A stretch of DNA of 64,000 bases, taken from assembly GCF_039655775.1 (NCBI RefSeq), contig NZ_JBBYXJ010000001.1, positions 2,193,501 to 2,257,500 of the forward strand, in the 5' to 3' direction. This stretch comes from Iodidimonas sp. SYSU 1G8 (lineage in GTDB: Bacteria; Pseudomonadota; Alphaproteobacteria; SMXS01). This document shows, one piece after another, positions 30,108-40,800 of the stretch; position 1 is the stretch's first letter, and the number at the start of each line of letters is the position of its first letter. The notes under the pieces were generated by a model. It was not told the origin of the DNA and did no database searches. It worked only from the letters and a program-made list of their open reading frames with translations. A program made the translations under genes and the position numbers.

Positions 30108-30848
30108 CTACTCGCGCGAGCTGCCGAACAGGCGGAGCATCATCAGGAACAGGTTGATGAAGTCCAGGTAGAGGGTCAGCGCGCCCATCAGGGACAGCTT
30201 GGCGAGCGTCTCCTCGCCATGGCCCTCGTAATACTGTTCCTTGATCCTCTGGGTGTCGTAGGCGGTCAGGCCCGCGAAGACCAGCACGCCGATCACCGAA
30301 ACCACGAAGCTCAGCATGCTCGAGGCGACGAACAGGTTGACGACGCTGGCGATGATGATGCCGATCAGCCCCATGAACAGGAACTTGCCGACCGGCCCAA
30401 GGTCACGCTTGGTCGTGTAACCGTAGAGGCTGAGGCTGCCGAACATGGCCGCCGAGATGAAGAACACCCGCGCGATGCTCTCGCCGGTGTAGATCATGAA
30501 GATGCTGCTGAGCGAGAGGCCCATGAGGGCCGCGTAAACCCAGAATGTCGCCTGCAAGGCGAACACGCTGAGCTTGTTGACGCCGAAACTCATCAGCAGA
30601 ACAAGGCCGAGCGGAGCGAACAGCACGACCCACTTCAGCGGCGACATGTAGATCGCCTGACCGAAAGAGGTCAGCTCACCCGCGTCCGTGACGGCCATGT
30701 TGGAAACGAGAAGGGCGATGATGCCCGTCAGCAGCACGCCCGACGCCATGTAGTTGTAGACGCCGAGCATGTACGAGCGGAGACCCTGATCGATCTCGGC
30801 CGCGGTGCCGGCGCCGACGCTATACGGCGTTCTGTAGTCTTGTGCCAT
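30108..30848 (-). CDS. ybhL: Bax inhibitor-1/YccA family membrane protein YbhL
   Basis: A 246-residue, seven-helix membrane protein of the BI-1 (TMBIM) family, members of which act as pH-sensitive Ca2+ leak channels or modulate membrane proteases. Signatures: an early GLRSYMLGVYNYMASGVLLTG, later FAGLTAYDTQRIKEQY and the C-terminal LYLDFINLFLMMLRL with its conserved aspartates. ATG 30848 has AAGGAG ten bases upstream, which fixes the start over an upstream in-frame GTG. Its leader contains two abutting hairpins. Standing alone between a terminator and the ybbP end. Confidence 0.93.
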   Translation of the reverse strand: MAQDYRTPYSVGAGTAAEIDQGLRSYMLGVYNYMASGVLLTGIIALLVSNMAVTDAGELTSFGQAIYMSPLKWVVLFAPLGLVLLMSFGVNKLSVFALQATFWVYAALMGLSLSSIFMIYTGESIARVFFISAAMFGSLSLYGYTTKRDLGPVGKFLFMGLIGIIIASVVNLFVASSMLSFVVSVIGVLVFAGLTAYDTQRIKEQYYEGHGEETLAKLSLMGALTLYLDFINLFLMMLRLFGSSRE

Positions 30849-30872
30849 TTCTGACCAACTCCTTTTCAAACA

Positions 30873-30916
30873 GGCCACGCACGAAGGCTAAACCAGTGGC
30901 CCCTAATATTGAGGGG
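30873..30916 (-). promoter_or_regulatory. Structured 5' leader of ybhL (candidate ybhL RNA motif)
   Basis: Reading leftward, CCCC-N9-GGGG (30913-30916 with 30900-30903) is followed directly by CCAC-N17-GTGG, extendable to the 6-bp stem GGCCAC/GTGGCC (30873-30878 with 30896-30901). The two stems share two G residues and so compete. This precedes the ybhL ribosome binding site. A conserved 'ybhL' leader RNA has been described upstream of homologous genes in alphaproteobacteria; whether this is that motif needs a covariance-model search. Confidence 0.45.
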
Positions 30917-30955
30917 AGTTCCCGGCAATTCAAGCGAATCAAGATTACGATATTG

Positions 30956-33465
30956 TCATTCCGTTCGAAGAAGCGGCGCGGGCTTCTCTCCGAGCGCGCG
31001 CCATGTGCCCAGGAACCCGAACGCGACCGTAACGATAAGTCCCCCGATGGCGGTAGCGACAAGAATTTCCGGCTGCCAGATCCAGCGCGCGTCCATGATC
31101 CGGGTAATGACCAGCCAGGCGCCCAGGGTGCCGAGCGCCATGGCGATGAGCGCCGTGATGAGGCCCATCAGCGCGTACTCGACCAGGTAGACCCGGGCGA
31201 TGTCGCTGCGGCGCGCGCCCAGCACCTTCAGCACCACGGCATCGCGCACCCGGTCGGCATAGCCCGCGGCCATCGCGCCGGCCAGGACAACCACGCCCGC
31301 GACCAGCGCGGCAGAGGCCGCCGCCGAGACCGCCTGATTGATCTGCTCCAGCAGCGAACCGACGGTGTTCAGGATGTCGCGGACCCGCACTGCGGTGACG
31401 TTGGGATACGCCTCGGCCACGGCACGGTCGATGGCCGCCTCGTGCGCGGCGTCCACCTTGACCGTGGCCAGATGGGAGTGGGGCGCGGCCTCGAGCGTGC
31501 CCGGCGCGAAGATGACCGAGAAGTTCATGCCCATGCCGGACCAGTCGATATCGCGCAGATTGCCGATAGCGGCGGTGATCGGCCGGCCCATGATGTTGAA
31601 GGTCAGCGTATCGCCAATGGACAGGTTCATGCCTTCGGCGAGCTGGGCGTCGAAAGAGATCAGCGGCGGCCCGGCATAGTCCTTCGGCCACCATTCGCCC
31701 GCGACGACGCGATTGTCCTTGGGCAGCTCTGCCGCGTAGGTCAGCCCCCGGTCGCCGCGCACCGCCCACTGGGCATCGCCGGCGATCTTGGCGTCCTCGG
31801 CCCGCACGCCGTCGACCTCGGTAATGGTGGCCCGCAGCATGGGCGCGCGGGTGACGTCGCTGACGCCCGGCATGGCGCGCAGCATGGTCTCGAAGCCCTC
31901 GATCTGGTCGGGCTGGATATCGATGAAGTAATAGGCCGGCGCGTCGGCGGGCACGCCGTCCTCGATCTGCGCGCCCAGATTGGTGGTGATCTGGGCGACG
32001 GTGACCAGCAGGGTGAGACCGAGACCAAGCGAGAGCACCACGTTCGGCGTCGCCGCGCCGGGCCGGTGCAGATTGCCCAGCGCCATGCGCCACACCCGGC
32101 TCGACGGTCGCGGAAGCAGCGCGGTGAAACGCATCAGCGCCAGCCCCGCCAGCCAGAGCACGACGAAACTGGCCGCCGCCCCGAGCAGGAACCACAGAGT
32201 GAACCGCCGCTCGTCGGAGAACAGCACCGCGAGCCCGGCCAGGGCCAGCACGGCCGCGCCGGTCATGGCCATGTAGCGCCAGTGTGGTCGGCCCGAGACC
32301 GGCGCGACGATCTGCCGGAACAGGCCTGCCGCCGGCACATCGCGAGCGCGTCCCAGCGGCCAGACCGCGAAGGCGAGCACGGTGAGAACGCCGTAGGCGC
32401 TGGCGAGCAGCAGCGGCCCCGGATAGAGGCCGGCGCGCGCGGGGACCGGCAGCATGTCCTGCAGGAGCGCGATGGCGGCGAAGGGGATCGCGGCACCGAT
32501 GACCAGACCGATGGCGACGCCCACCAGCGCGATCAGCAGCACCTGCCACAGATAGATCCGGAAAATGGTGCCGCCGCCCGCCCCCAGGCACTTGAACGTG
32601 GCGATCGCCTCGCGCTTGGTGGCCATGTAGCCGGACGTGGCGTTGGCGACGCCGACGCCGCCGACCAGCAGGGCGGTGAGGCCGGACAGCGATAGGAACA
32701 CGGCCAGCCGCTCGAGGAAGCGCTTGACCCCGTCCGCGCCGTTCTGCCGGTCGCGCATGCGCCAGCCGGCATCGGGGAACCGTGTGTCCAGATCCTGCTT
32801 CACCTGCTCCAGATCGGTGTCCGGCGGCAGCTTCAGCCGGTATTGGTGGCGCACGATGCTGCCCTGCTGGATCAGGGCCGCCGCGCCGACGCTGGCGTCG
32901 GACACGATCACGCGGGCGCCCAGCGTGAAGCCGTCGCCCGCCTTGTCCGGTTCGGTCAGGGTCACAGCGCGGATTTCGTAATCCAGGTCGCCGATCCGCA
33001 GGGTATCGCCGACCGTGGTGCGTGTCTTGTCCAGCACCGCCTGTTCGGCGATGGCGCCCCAGCGGCCGTTCCGTTCGGCGAGCGCCTCGGCGAGCGGCAT
33101 GGCGGGCACGAGCTCGACCGCGCCGTAGAGCGGATAGGCACCGTCGACGGCCTTGAGCTCGACCGTCGCCCGCCGGTCCAGATCGGCGGCGGCCATGGAG
33201 CGCAGCGTCAGGGTTCGGCTCACCGGATAGCGCGCCGTTATGTAGTCGAGCGCCGGCGCGGGGAGCGGCTCGCTGGTCATGCGCAACTCGATATCGCCGC
33301 CGAGGATGGGCCGTCCATGCTCGCTGATGCCTTGCATCACCGCCTCGCGCACACCGCCCACCGCCGCGATGGCCGCGACGCCGAGCACGATGCACAAGAG
33401 GAAGACGGTGAAGCCTTTCAGGCCGCCCCGCAATTCCCGCAGCGCCAGCCGCAGCGAGAGCGGCA

Positions 33466-33466
<1 letters not shown>
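30956..33466 (-). CDS. ybbP: ABC transporter permease, YbbP/FtsX-like
   Basis: An 836-residue permease with an N-terminal helix (FTVFLLCIVLGVAAIAAVGGV), a large periplasmic part, and two FtsX-like blocks, e.g. GLTALLVGGVGVANATSGYMATKREAIATFKCLGA near residues 260-295 and AAGYADRVRDAVVLKVLGARRSDI near the end. This is the YbbP arrangement (MacB-superfamily mechanotransmission transporters, probably acting on lipids or lipoproteins). Its ATG shares one base with the ybbA stop (TGATG). TesA is encoded divergently, as in E. coli. Confidence 0.9.
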
Positions 33467-34164
<698 letters not shown>

Positions 34165-34176
34165 AAAGGAACACTC

Positions 34177-34851
34177 ATGAGGCCGGACACAAGCCAGCGA
34201 TATGGGACGTTCGGCCGGGTTGTCAATTTCTGCGCCGCGTTTCTTCTGGCCGCCTTCTGCTACGCCGCCACGGCGGCGGCGGATGACACCCTGGACGTGC
34301 TGGTGCTGGGCGACAGCCTGAGCGCCGGGTATGGGCTGGAACCCGGTCAGTCATTTCCGGCGAAGCTGGAAAAGAAGCTGATCGCGGGCGGGCTGAAGGT
34401 GAAGGTCCACAATGCGGGCGTGTCGGGCGACACGGCCAGCGCCGGCCTGAGCCGGCTGGACTGGGCGTTGGCCGGCGTGCCCGGCGGCAAGCCCGACCTG
34501 GCCATCGTGGAGCTGGGCGCCAATGACGCGCTGCGCGGCATCGACCCGAAAGTGACCATCAAGGCCCTGTCCGGCATCCTCGACCGCTTCCGCAAGGACG
34601 GCGTCCCGGTGCTCCTGGCCGGCATGAAGTCGCCGCCGAACATGGGCAGCGACTACCTGAAGCAGTTCGATGCGATCTATCCGGACCTGGCCAGGAAATA
34701 TGGCGTCGCGCTCTATCCCTTCTTCCTGGAGGGTGTCGCGGGGATCAGGAAACTGAATCTGCCCGACGGAATCCATCCGACCGCCGAGGGCATCGATGTG
34801 ATCGTGGCACGCATCACGCCCATGGTTCATAGTCTGCTGACCAAGCAGTAA
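34177..34851 (+). CDS. tesA: Arylesterase / acyl-CoA thioesterase I, TesA-like SGNH hydrolase
   Basis: Periplasmic GDSL esterase of 224 residues. A signal peptide (FCAAFLLAAFCYAATAAA) precedes the mature domain. The catalytic serine is Ser47 in GDSLSAGYGL; block III is GANDAL and the Asp/His pair is in LPDGIHPTAEG. AAGGA seven bases before the ATG at 34177 decides the start over the upstream in-frame ATG at 34141, which lies inside ybbA. Divergent from ybbAP, the widely conserved tesA-ybbA-ybbP locus. Confidence 0.93.
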   Translation: MRPDTSQRYGTFGRVVNFCAAFLLAAFCYAATAAADDTLDVLVLGDSLSAGYGLEPGQSFPAKLEKKLIAGGLKVKVHNAGVSGDTASAGLSRLDWALAGVPGGKPDLAIVELGANDALRGIDPKVTIKALSGILDRFRKDGVPVLLAGMKSPPNMGSDYLKQFDAIYPDLARKYGVALYPFFLEGVAGIRKLNLPDGIHPTAEGIDVIVARITPMVHSLLTKQ

Positions 34852-34877
34852 TCATAATCGAATCAGGGGGATAACAC

Positions 34878-35915
34878 ATGGAATACCGACGCCTCGGGCG
34901 CACGGATCTTACTGTCAGCGCCATCTGCCTGGGCACCATGACCTGGGGCCAGCAGAACACGGAAGCCGAGGCGCACGAGCAGCTCGACTATGCGCTGGGC
35001 GAAGGCATCAACTTCATCGACACCGCCGAGATGTATCCGGTGCCGCCCCGTCCCGAGACCCAGGGCCGTACGGAAGCCTATATCGGCAGCTGGATCGCCA
35101 GCCGCAAGAACCGCGACAGGTTCGTGCTCGCCACCAAGGTGTCGGGCGCCGGCCGCATGAACCATATCCGCGACGGCAATATCCGGCTCGACCGCAAGAA
35201 CATCGAGGCCGCGGTGGACGCCAGCCTGAAGCGGCTGCAAACCGACTACATCGACCTCTACCAGTTCCACTGGCCCGACCGGAAGACCAACCATTTCGGC
35301 ACGCTCGGCTATGTCCACAAGGACGACCCGGACACAATTCCCGTCGCCGAGACGCTTGCGGTGATGCAGGACATCATCAGGACCGGCAAGGTGCGCCATA
35401 TCGGCGTTTCCAACGAAACCGCCTGGGGATTGCTGGACTATGTGCGCCAGAGCGAGACCAAGGGCCTGCCGCGGATCGCCACCATCCAGAACCCCTACAA
35501 CTTCCTGAACCGCCTGTTCGAGATCGCGCTGGCCGAAATCTCGCACCGGGAAGAGATCGGCCTGCTGGCCTATTCGCCGCTGGCCATGGGCATCCTGTCG
35601 GGGAAATATCTGGGCGGCGCGAAGCCGGAAGGCGCGCGGCGCACGCTGTTCGACCGCTTCACCCGTTATGATCCGCCGGCCATCGACGGCCTCGCGGCCC
35701 GCTACGTCAAGCTGGCGCGCGATCATGGGCTCGATCCGTCGCAAATGGCGCTGGCCTTCGTCACCTCGCGTCCCTTCGTCGCCTCGAACCTGATCGGCGC
35801 GACCAGCATGGAACAGCTGAAGACCGACATCGCCAGCAAGGACGTCACCCTGAGCGAGGACGTGCTGAAAGGCATCGAAGAGATTCATAATTCGCATGCC
35901 AATCCGGCCTGCTGA
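34878..35915 (+). CDS. NADP-dependent aldo/keto reductase, Tas-like
   Basis: A 345-residue TIM-barrel aldo-keto reductase. N-terminus MEYRRLGRTDLTVSAICLGT; catalytic-tetrad regions FIDTAEMYP (Asp, Tyr), VLATKV (Lys) and LYQFHWPD (His); cofactor-binding segment near IGATSMEQLKTDI. The insertion PVPPRPETQGRTEAYIGSWI after the Tyr matches the Tas/YdbC-like subgroup. GGGGG seven bases before the ATG is a good ribosome site. It follows tesA by 26 bases and is probably cotranscribed. Confidence 0.92.
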   Translation: MEYRRLGRTDLTVSAICLGTMTWGQQNTEAEAHEQLDYALGEGINFIDTAEMYPVPPRPETQGRTEAYIGSWIASRKNRDRFVLATKVSGAGRMNHIRDGNIRLDRKNIEAAVDASLKRLQTDYIDLYQFHWPDRKTNHFGTLGYVHKDDPDTIPVAETLAVMQDIIRTGKVRHIGVSNETAWGLLDYVRQSETKGLPRIATIQNPYNFLNRLFEIALAEISHREEIGLLAYSPLAMGILSGKYLGGAKPEGARRTLFDRFTRYDPPAIDGLAARYVKLARDHGLDPSQMALAFVTSRPFVASNLIGATSMEQLKTDIASKDVTLSEDVLKGIEEIHNSHANPAC

Positions 35916-35933
35916 GACGCTACGGTAGATGCC

Positions 35934-36518
35934 ATGCTGCGCCTTTTCGTCGCTTTGCCCCTGCCCTTCGAGGTGCGTGAGCGCCTGACCGGCCTGATGG
36001 GCGGCGTTCACGGCGCACGCTGGCAGACCGACGCCCAGTTGCACCTGACGCTGCGGTTCATCGGCGAGGTGGACGAGGCGCGGGCAGAGGACATCGACAG
36101 CGCGCTGCGGGCGGTGCAGTTCACGCCGTTCCAAGTCCAGCTTGCGGGTGTCGGGCTGTTCGGCGACACCCGCAAGCCCCGCATGCTGTGGGCCGGCGTC
36201 GGACCTGAAGCGCCGCTGGCGCATCTGGCGCAGAAGATCGAGACGGCGCTGGTGCGGATCGGCCTGCCAGCCGAGACCCGCAAGTTCCTGCCGCACATCA
36301 CCCTGTCGCGCTTCAAGGGGCCGAGCGGGCGGCTCGATCGCTTCCTGGCCGAATATGACCAGCTGTGGTCGCCGCCCTGGACGGTGGACCGCTTCACCCT
36401 GTACCGCAGCCACCTTGCCCATTCGGGCGCCATCTATGACCCGCTCGCCAGCTATCCCGACGACGAGGAAGCGGATGCCGGACCGTTCGAGGATGACGAG
36501 CCGGAACCGGCGCCCTGA
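35934..36518 (+). CDS. thpR: RNA 2',3'-cyclic phosphodiesterase ThpR
   Basis: 2H-superfamily phosphoesterase (194 residues) that opens 2',3'-cyclic phosphates on RNA ends. The two HxT catalytic motifs are HLTL at residues 37-40 and HITL at 121-124, with MLRLFVALPLPFEVRERL at the start. An acidic, proline-rich tail (PDDEEADAGPFEDDEPEP) is an unusual extension of about 20 residues. Eighteen bases after the aldo-keto reductase. Confidence 0.93.
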   Translation: MLRLFVALPLPFEVRERLTGLMGGVHGARWQTDAQLHLTLRFIGEVDEARAEDIDSALRAVQFTPFQVQLAGVGLFGDTRKPRMLWAGVGPEAPLAHLAQKIETALVRIGLPAETRKFLPHITLSRFKGPSGRLDRFLAEYDQLWSPPWTVDRFTLYRSHLAHSGAIYDPLASYPDDEEADAGPFEDDEPEPAP

Positions 36519-36545
36519 AGGACCGGTGTCGTGACGGCAGCCCGA

Positions 36546-37250
36546 CTAGTCGCCCCGAACCAGACGCCTGAGCGCTTCGCCATCGGCGGCGTCCAGCGCC
36601 TTGCCCCGGGCGTGATAGACGCCGTCCTTCTCGTCGATCACCAGCGTGAGATTTCCGTTCTGTCCGGGCTCGCCATAGCGCTCGAAGAGGCTGGCGAGGC
36701 GGCCGCTCGCCGCGCCGGGTGCCGCGTCCTTGACGGCGACGGACAGCGCCCGCTGTCCATCCGCCAGGAGCATGTGTCCCTGAACCCGTTCGACCATGAC
36801 CGGCGCCCCGCCATCCACCGCGAGCGCCACGTTTACCGAATCGGCATCGAGACGCAGACGGCCGGTTTCGTAGCCCACCATGCTGGCAAGCCCGCGTTCG
36901 GCGGTGAAGCTACCCGACGCGCCGTCGATGGCGAAGGCGACGGGCGCATCCAGGTGGAAAATCAGATGATCGTTGTTGAGCGGCTGGAACATCACGGTCA
37001 GCGACGGCGTGGAGATCGTGTCCCCATCTCCCCAGGCCAGCGTCACATCGGTCAGCTGGACGTTCAGGCGGAACGGAAAGCCGTCCACACCGGCGACCGT
37101 CTGGCTCAAGCGCGCGCCCTCCGGCAAGGCCCGGGCCATGTAGCCCGGCACCGCGGCCTCGAGCCGGGCCGCTTCCCGGTGCCACCAGACCGCGTAACCT
37201 GCAAGGAGCAGGCCGAGGACGCCGAACAGCACCACATAGCGATTGAACAT
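36546..37250 (-). CDS. DUF2125 family protein
   Basis: A 234-residue protein with one N-terminal membrane helix (YVVLFGVLGLLLAGYAVWW) and a periplasmic beta-rich domain with VDGFPFRLNVQLTDVTLAW and LNNDHLIFHLDAPVAF, matching alphaproteobacterial DUF2125 proteins of unknown function. ATG 37250 (MFNRYVVLFG) with AAAGG upstream is preferred over a longer in-frame reading. The gene is convergent with thpR and divergent from the ChaC gene. Confidence 0.88.
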   Translation of the reverse strand: MFNRYVVLFGVLGLLLAGYAVWWHREAARLEAAVPGYMARALPEGARLSQTVAGVDGFPFRLNVQLTDVTLAWGDGDTISTPSLTVMFQPLNNDHLIFHLDAPVAFAIDGASGSFTAERGLASMVGYETGRLRLDADSVNVALAVDGGAPVMVERVQGHMLLADGQRALSVAVKDAAPGAASGRLASLFERYGEPGQNGNLTLVIDEKDGVYHARGKALDAADGEALRRLVRGD

Positions 37251-37317
37251 GGCGAGGCCTTTCCCTTGATCGCCCCGACTAACTAGGATGAGACGGCAGC
37301 AAGAGCAACCGAAGAGC

Positions 37318-37848
37318 ATGCGGCAACAGGACGATCTGTGGATATTCGGCTATGGCTCGCTGATGTGGCGGCCCGGCTTCGACTTCGTGGAAGCGCAGCC
37401 GGCGCGGCTGCACGGCTTTCACCGCGCCTTCTGCATCTATTCCTGGCACCACCGGGGCACCCGCGAGCGGCCCGGACTGGTGCTGGGGCTGGATTCGGGC
37501 GGCTCGTGCCTGGGGCGGGCCTTCCGCGTCGCCCCGGAGCGGGCCGAGGAGGTCATCGCCTATCTGGACGCGCGCGAGATGGTCACCGCCGTCTACCGGC
37601 CCATCCTGCATCCCGTGCGGCTGCCCGAGGGGAAGGTACTGGCGCGCGCCTATGCGGTGGACCGCGCCCATGAGCAATATGCCGGCAAGCTGCCGGTGGA
37701 AGAACAGGCCCGGATCATGAACGGGGCCAGCGGCGTCTCGGGCGTGAACATCGATTATCTGGCCAGCACCATCGCCCATCTGGACGAGATGGGCATCAAG
37801 GACGGCCCGCTGCACCAGGTTTGGAAACTGCTGGGCGCGCCCGCCTGA
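37318..37848 (+). CDS. Gamma-glutamylcyclotransferase, ChaC-like
   Basis: A 176-residue protein of the ChaC family, which degrades glutathione to 5-oxoproline and Cys-Gly. It has the GYGSLMW substrate loop (WIFGYGSLMWRPGFDF), the FCIYSWHHRGTRERPGLVLGL region, and the catalytic glutamate in YLDAREM. ATG 37318 is preferred; an upstream in-frame ATG at 37288 with weak AGG adds ten residues. Ends ten bases before the nrdJ stop on the other strand. Confidence 0.9.
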   Translation: MRQQDDLWIFGYGSLMWRPGFDFVEAQPARLHGFHRAFCIYSWHHRGTRERPGLVLGLDSGGSCLGRAFRVAPERAEEVIAYLDAREMVTAVYRPILHPVRLPEGKVLARAYAVDRAHEQYAGKLPVEEQARIMNGASGVSGVNIDYLASTIAHLDEMGIKDGPLHQVWKLLGAPA

Positions 37849-37857
37849 GCGTCGATT

Positions 37858-40800
37858 CTATCCGCACTTGGAATAGCCACAGGAGATGCAGGTGTCGCAG
37901 CCTTCCTGGCGGATCAGCGACGGCGCGCCGCATTTGGGGCACGAGCGCATGGCGGGCCGCCCTTCCGCGTCGCCCACGGCCAAGCGCAGCCGCTCGGCCT
38001 TGGGATTGAAGTCCTGTTCCGCCTTGATGAAGCCGATGTCGATCAGATGCGCCTCGATCACCTCGCCGATGGCCGCGAGCAGCGACGGCACATAGTGGCC
38101 GCGCATCCACTGGCCGCCGCGCGGGTCGAACACGGCCTTCAGTTCCTCGACCACGAAGGACACGTCGCCGCCGCGCCGGAACACGGCACTGATCATGCGG
38201 GTCAGGCCCAGCGTCCAGGCGTAATGCTCCATGTTCTTGGAGTTGATGAAGATTTCGAAGGGCCGGCGCCGTCCGTCCTGCACCACGTCGTTGAGGGTGA
38301 TGTACATGGCGTGGTCGCTGTCAGCCCATTTGATCTTGTAGGTCTTGCCCGGCAGCGCCTCGGGCCGATCGAGCGGACGGGTCATGTAGACCACGCCGCC
38401 CGCGGCGTATTCGTCGGCATGGCGCGGTGCGGGTTCCTCCAGCGGCAGGCGCGGCTCGTCGGCGTCGGCCTGCGGCGTCGCCTCCAGCACCGAGCCGGTG
38501 ACGTCGTTGGGCCGATAGGTGGTGCAGCCCTTGCAACCCATCTCGTAGGCCTGCATGTAGACGTCCTTGAACGCCTCGAACGAGATGTCCTCGGGGCAGT
38601 TGATGGTCTTGGAGATGGAGCTGTCGATATATTTCTGGACCGCCGCCTGCATCCGCACATGATCCCGCGGCTGCAGGGTCTGGGCGGTCACGAAATAGTC
38701 GGGCAGCACGGCGTTTTCGCCGAACTGGCGGATGTATTGGCGGTAGGCGTGGTCGCTGACCGTCTCTTCCTTGCGCGTGCCGTCGGGCATCAGCACCTTG
38801 CGCGTGTAGGTGAAGCTGAACACCGGCTCCAGCCCGGACGAGACATTGTCGGCGAACAGGGAAATGGTGCCGGTGGGGGCGATCGACGTCAGCAGGGCGT
38901 TGCGGATGCCGTGGGTCCGGATCGCCTCGCGTACATCCTCGTCCATCTCGGACACGCTGGCGCCCGCCAGATATTTTTCCGCATCGAACAGCGGAAACGC
39001 GCCCTTCTCGGCGGCTAGCGCCGCCGACGCCAGATAGGCGGCACGCTGGATCCGCGCCATCCAGCGTTCGATCAGGGCGATGGCCTCGGGAGCACCGTAG
39101 CGCGCCCGGCACATGATGAGGGCGTCGGCCAGACCGGTCACGCCCAGGCCGATGCGCCGCTTGGCCCGTGCCTCATGCGCCTGCTGCTCCAGCGGGAAAC
39201 GGGAAGTGTCGACCACATTGTCCATCATGCGGACCGCAATGGTGACGAGATCGTCCAGCGCGTCCATGTCGAGCGCCGCCGCCGGCGTAAACGGATCGGT
39301 CACCAGCATGGCCAGATTGACCGAGCCGAGCAGGCACGCGCCATAGGGAGGGAGCGGCTGCTCGCCACAATTGTGCACGTACAGACCGTTGGCGTCGAAC
39401 GCGTTGACGCCAGGCACCTGCACGTCGAAAACCTCCGCGTCGCCATTGGGTTCGATGGCCTCGACCACGGCGACGAAACGCTCCTTGTTGAGCTGGCGGC
39501 GATAACCCGACAGGGACTGGCGCAGGCGCGCGTCCTTGTCGGTATCCTCGAATCCCACACGCTCCGCGAATACAGACAGATTATCGCCCGCGATCACCAG
39601 TTCGTGGTCGGCGCGGCATTCATAGGCCGCCTTGCCGCCCTTGCCGTCGGGCAAGAGGCGCGGGCCCGCGGGCCTGCGGTCACGGTACAGCCGGGACGCG
39701 ATGCCAAAACGCGCCAGCATGCGCTGCACCGCCCGAAGGGTTTCGACATCGCTTTGCGCCAGCCTGACGCTGACACCCTTGGCATGAGTGCCCTGCACCG
39801 ATCCATCGGCATCAAAGAGTGCCCGCAAAAAGCCGCGATGAAAGCCGGACGATGTGGTCTCGACCTGGGGGGTTGTCGCCTTGGTGCCCGGCGCCATGCC
39901 CAGCGATTCGGCGAGGGACTTGATGGCGGCCGACGACAGACGACGCTCGCCGCGCCCGGCAACGGCCGACCATCCCCTGAAGTCGCTGCGATGCGGCAGG
40001 CGGCGGGCCGCGTCCAGCGCGCGATCCATCACGGCGAGCACGCCAGGGCGCTCGACCGATCCGCAGACCACCATGCTGCCCGGCCATGCGGAGAGCACCG
40101 CCTTGTCGTCCTTCAGGGTGCCGTCGCCGACAAGAAGCCCCATCAGATAGCCTTCATCCTCGCCATAGGCGCCCGCCCAGCCCGGAGCGGCGCGGTGGTC
40201 ATGCAGGACGACCCGGTCACCCGGTTGAAGCTCACCCGCCTTTCTCCATGCCGTTTCGCGGACATCGCGTGTCAGCCTGACCGTCACCTGCACGGGATGA
40301 TCGGCTGTCAGGCGCAACTCATGCCCGGAGTCGGTGGACAGGCGCAGCACCGCCTTGCGGCCTGTCGAAAAGAATCCCTGTTCACCGGACGGCCAAACCT
40401 TGCCGTCCACCACGGCATCGAACGGCGTGCCGACAAGGCTGGAGACCTGGCGAGGGCCGCCGGCGGTCATCACCCATGTGTCGGCGGTCACGCACGGGTT
40501 AGTCGCCGCGATGGTTTCCGCGTACCACAGATTGTTTCGCTGGTTGATCCGGTCGATGAAGATCACGCCCGGTTCGGCGTAGGCATAGGTGGCGCGCATG
40601 ATGCTGTCCCACAGCGCGCGGGCCGCCATGGTGCGATAGACGGTGCCGTCGAACACCAGATCCCAGGTGCCGTCGTTCCGGACCGCCTCGACGAAGGCGT
40701 CGGTGACCAGCACCGACATGTTGAACATGCGCAGCCGGCCGGGGTCCTGCTTGGCGGCGATGAACGCTTCGATGTCCGGATGATCGCAGCGCATGGTCGC

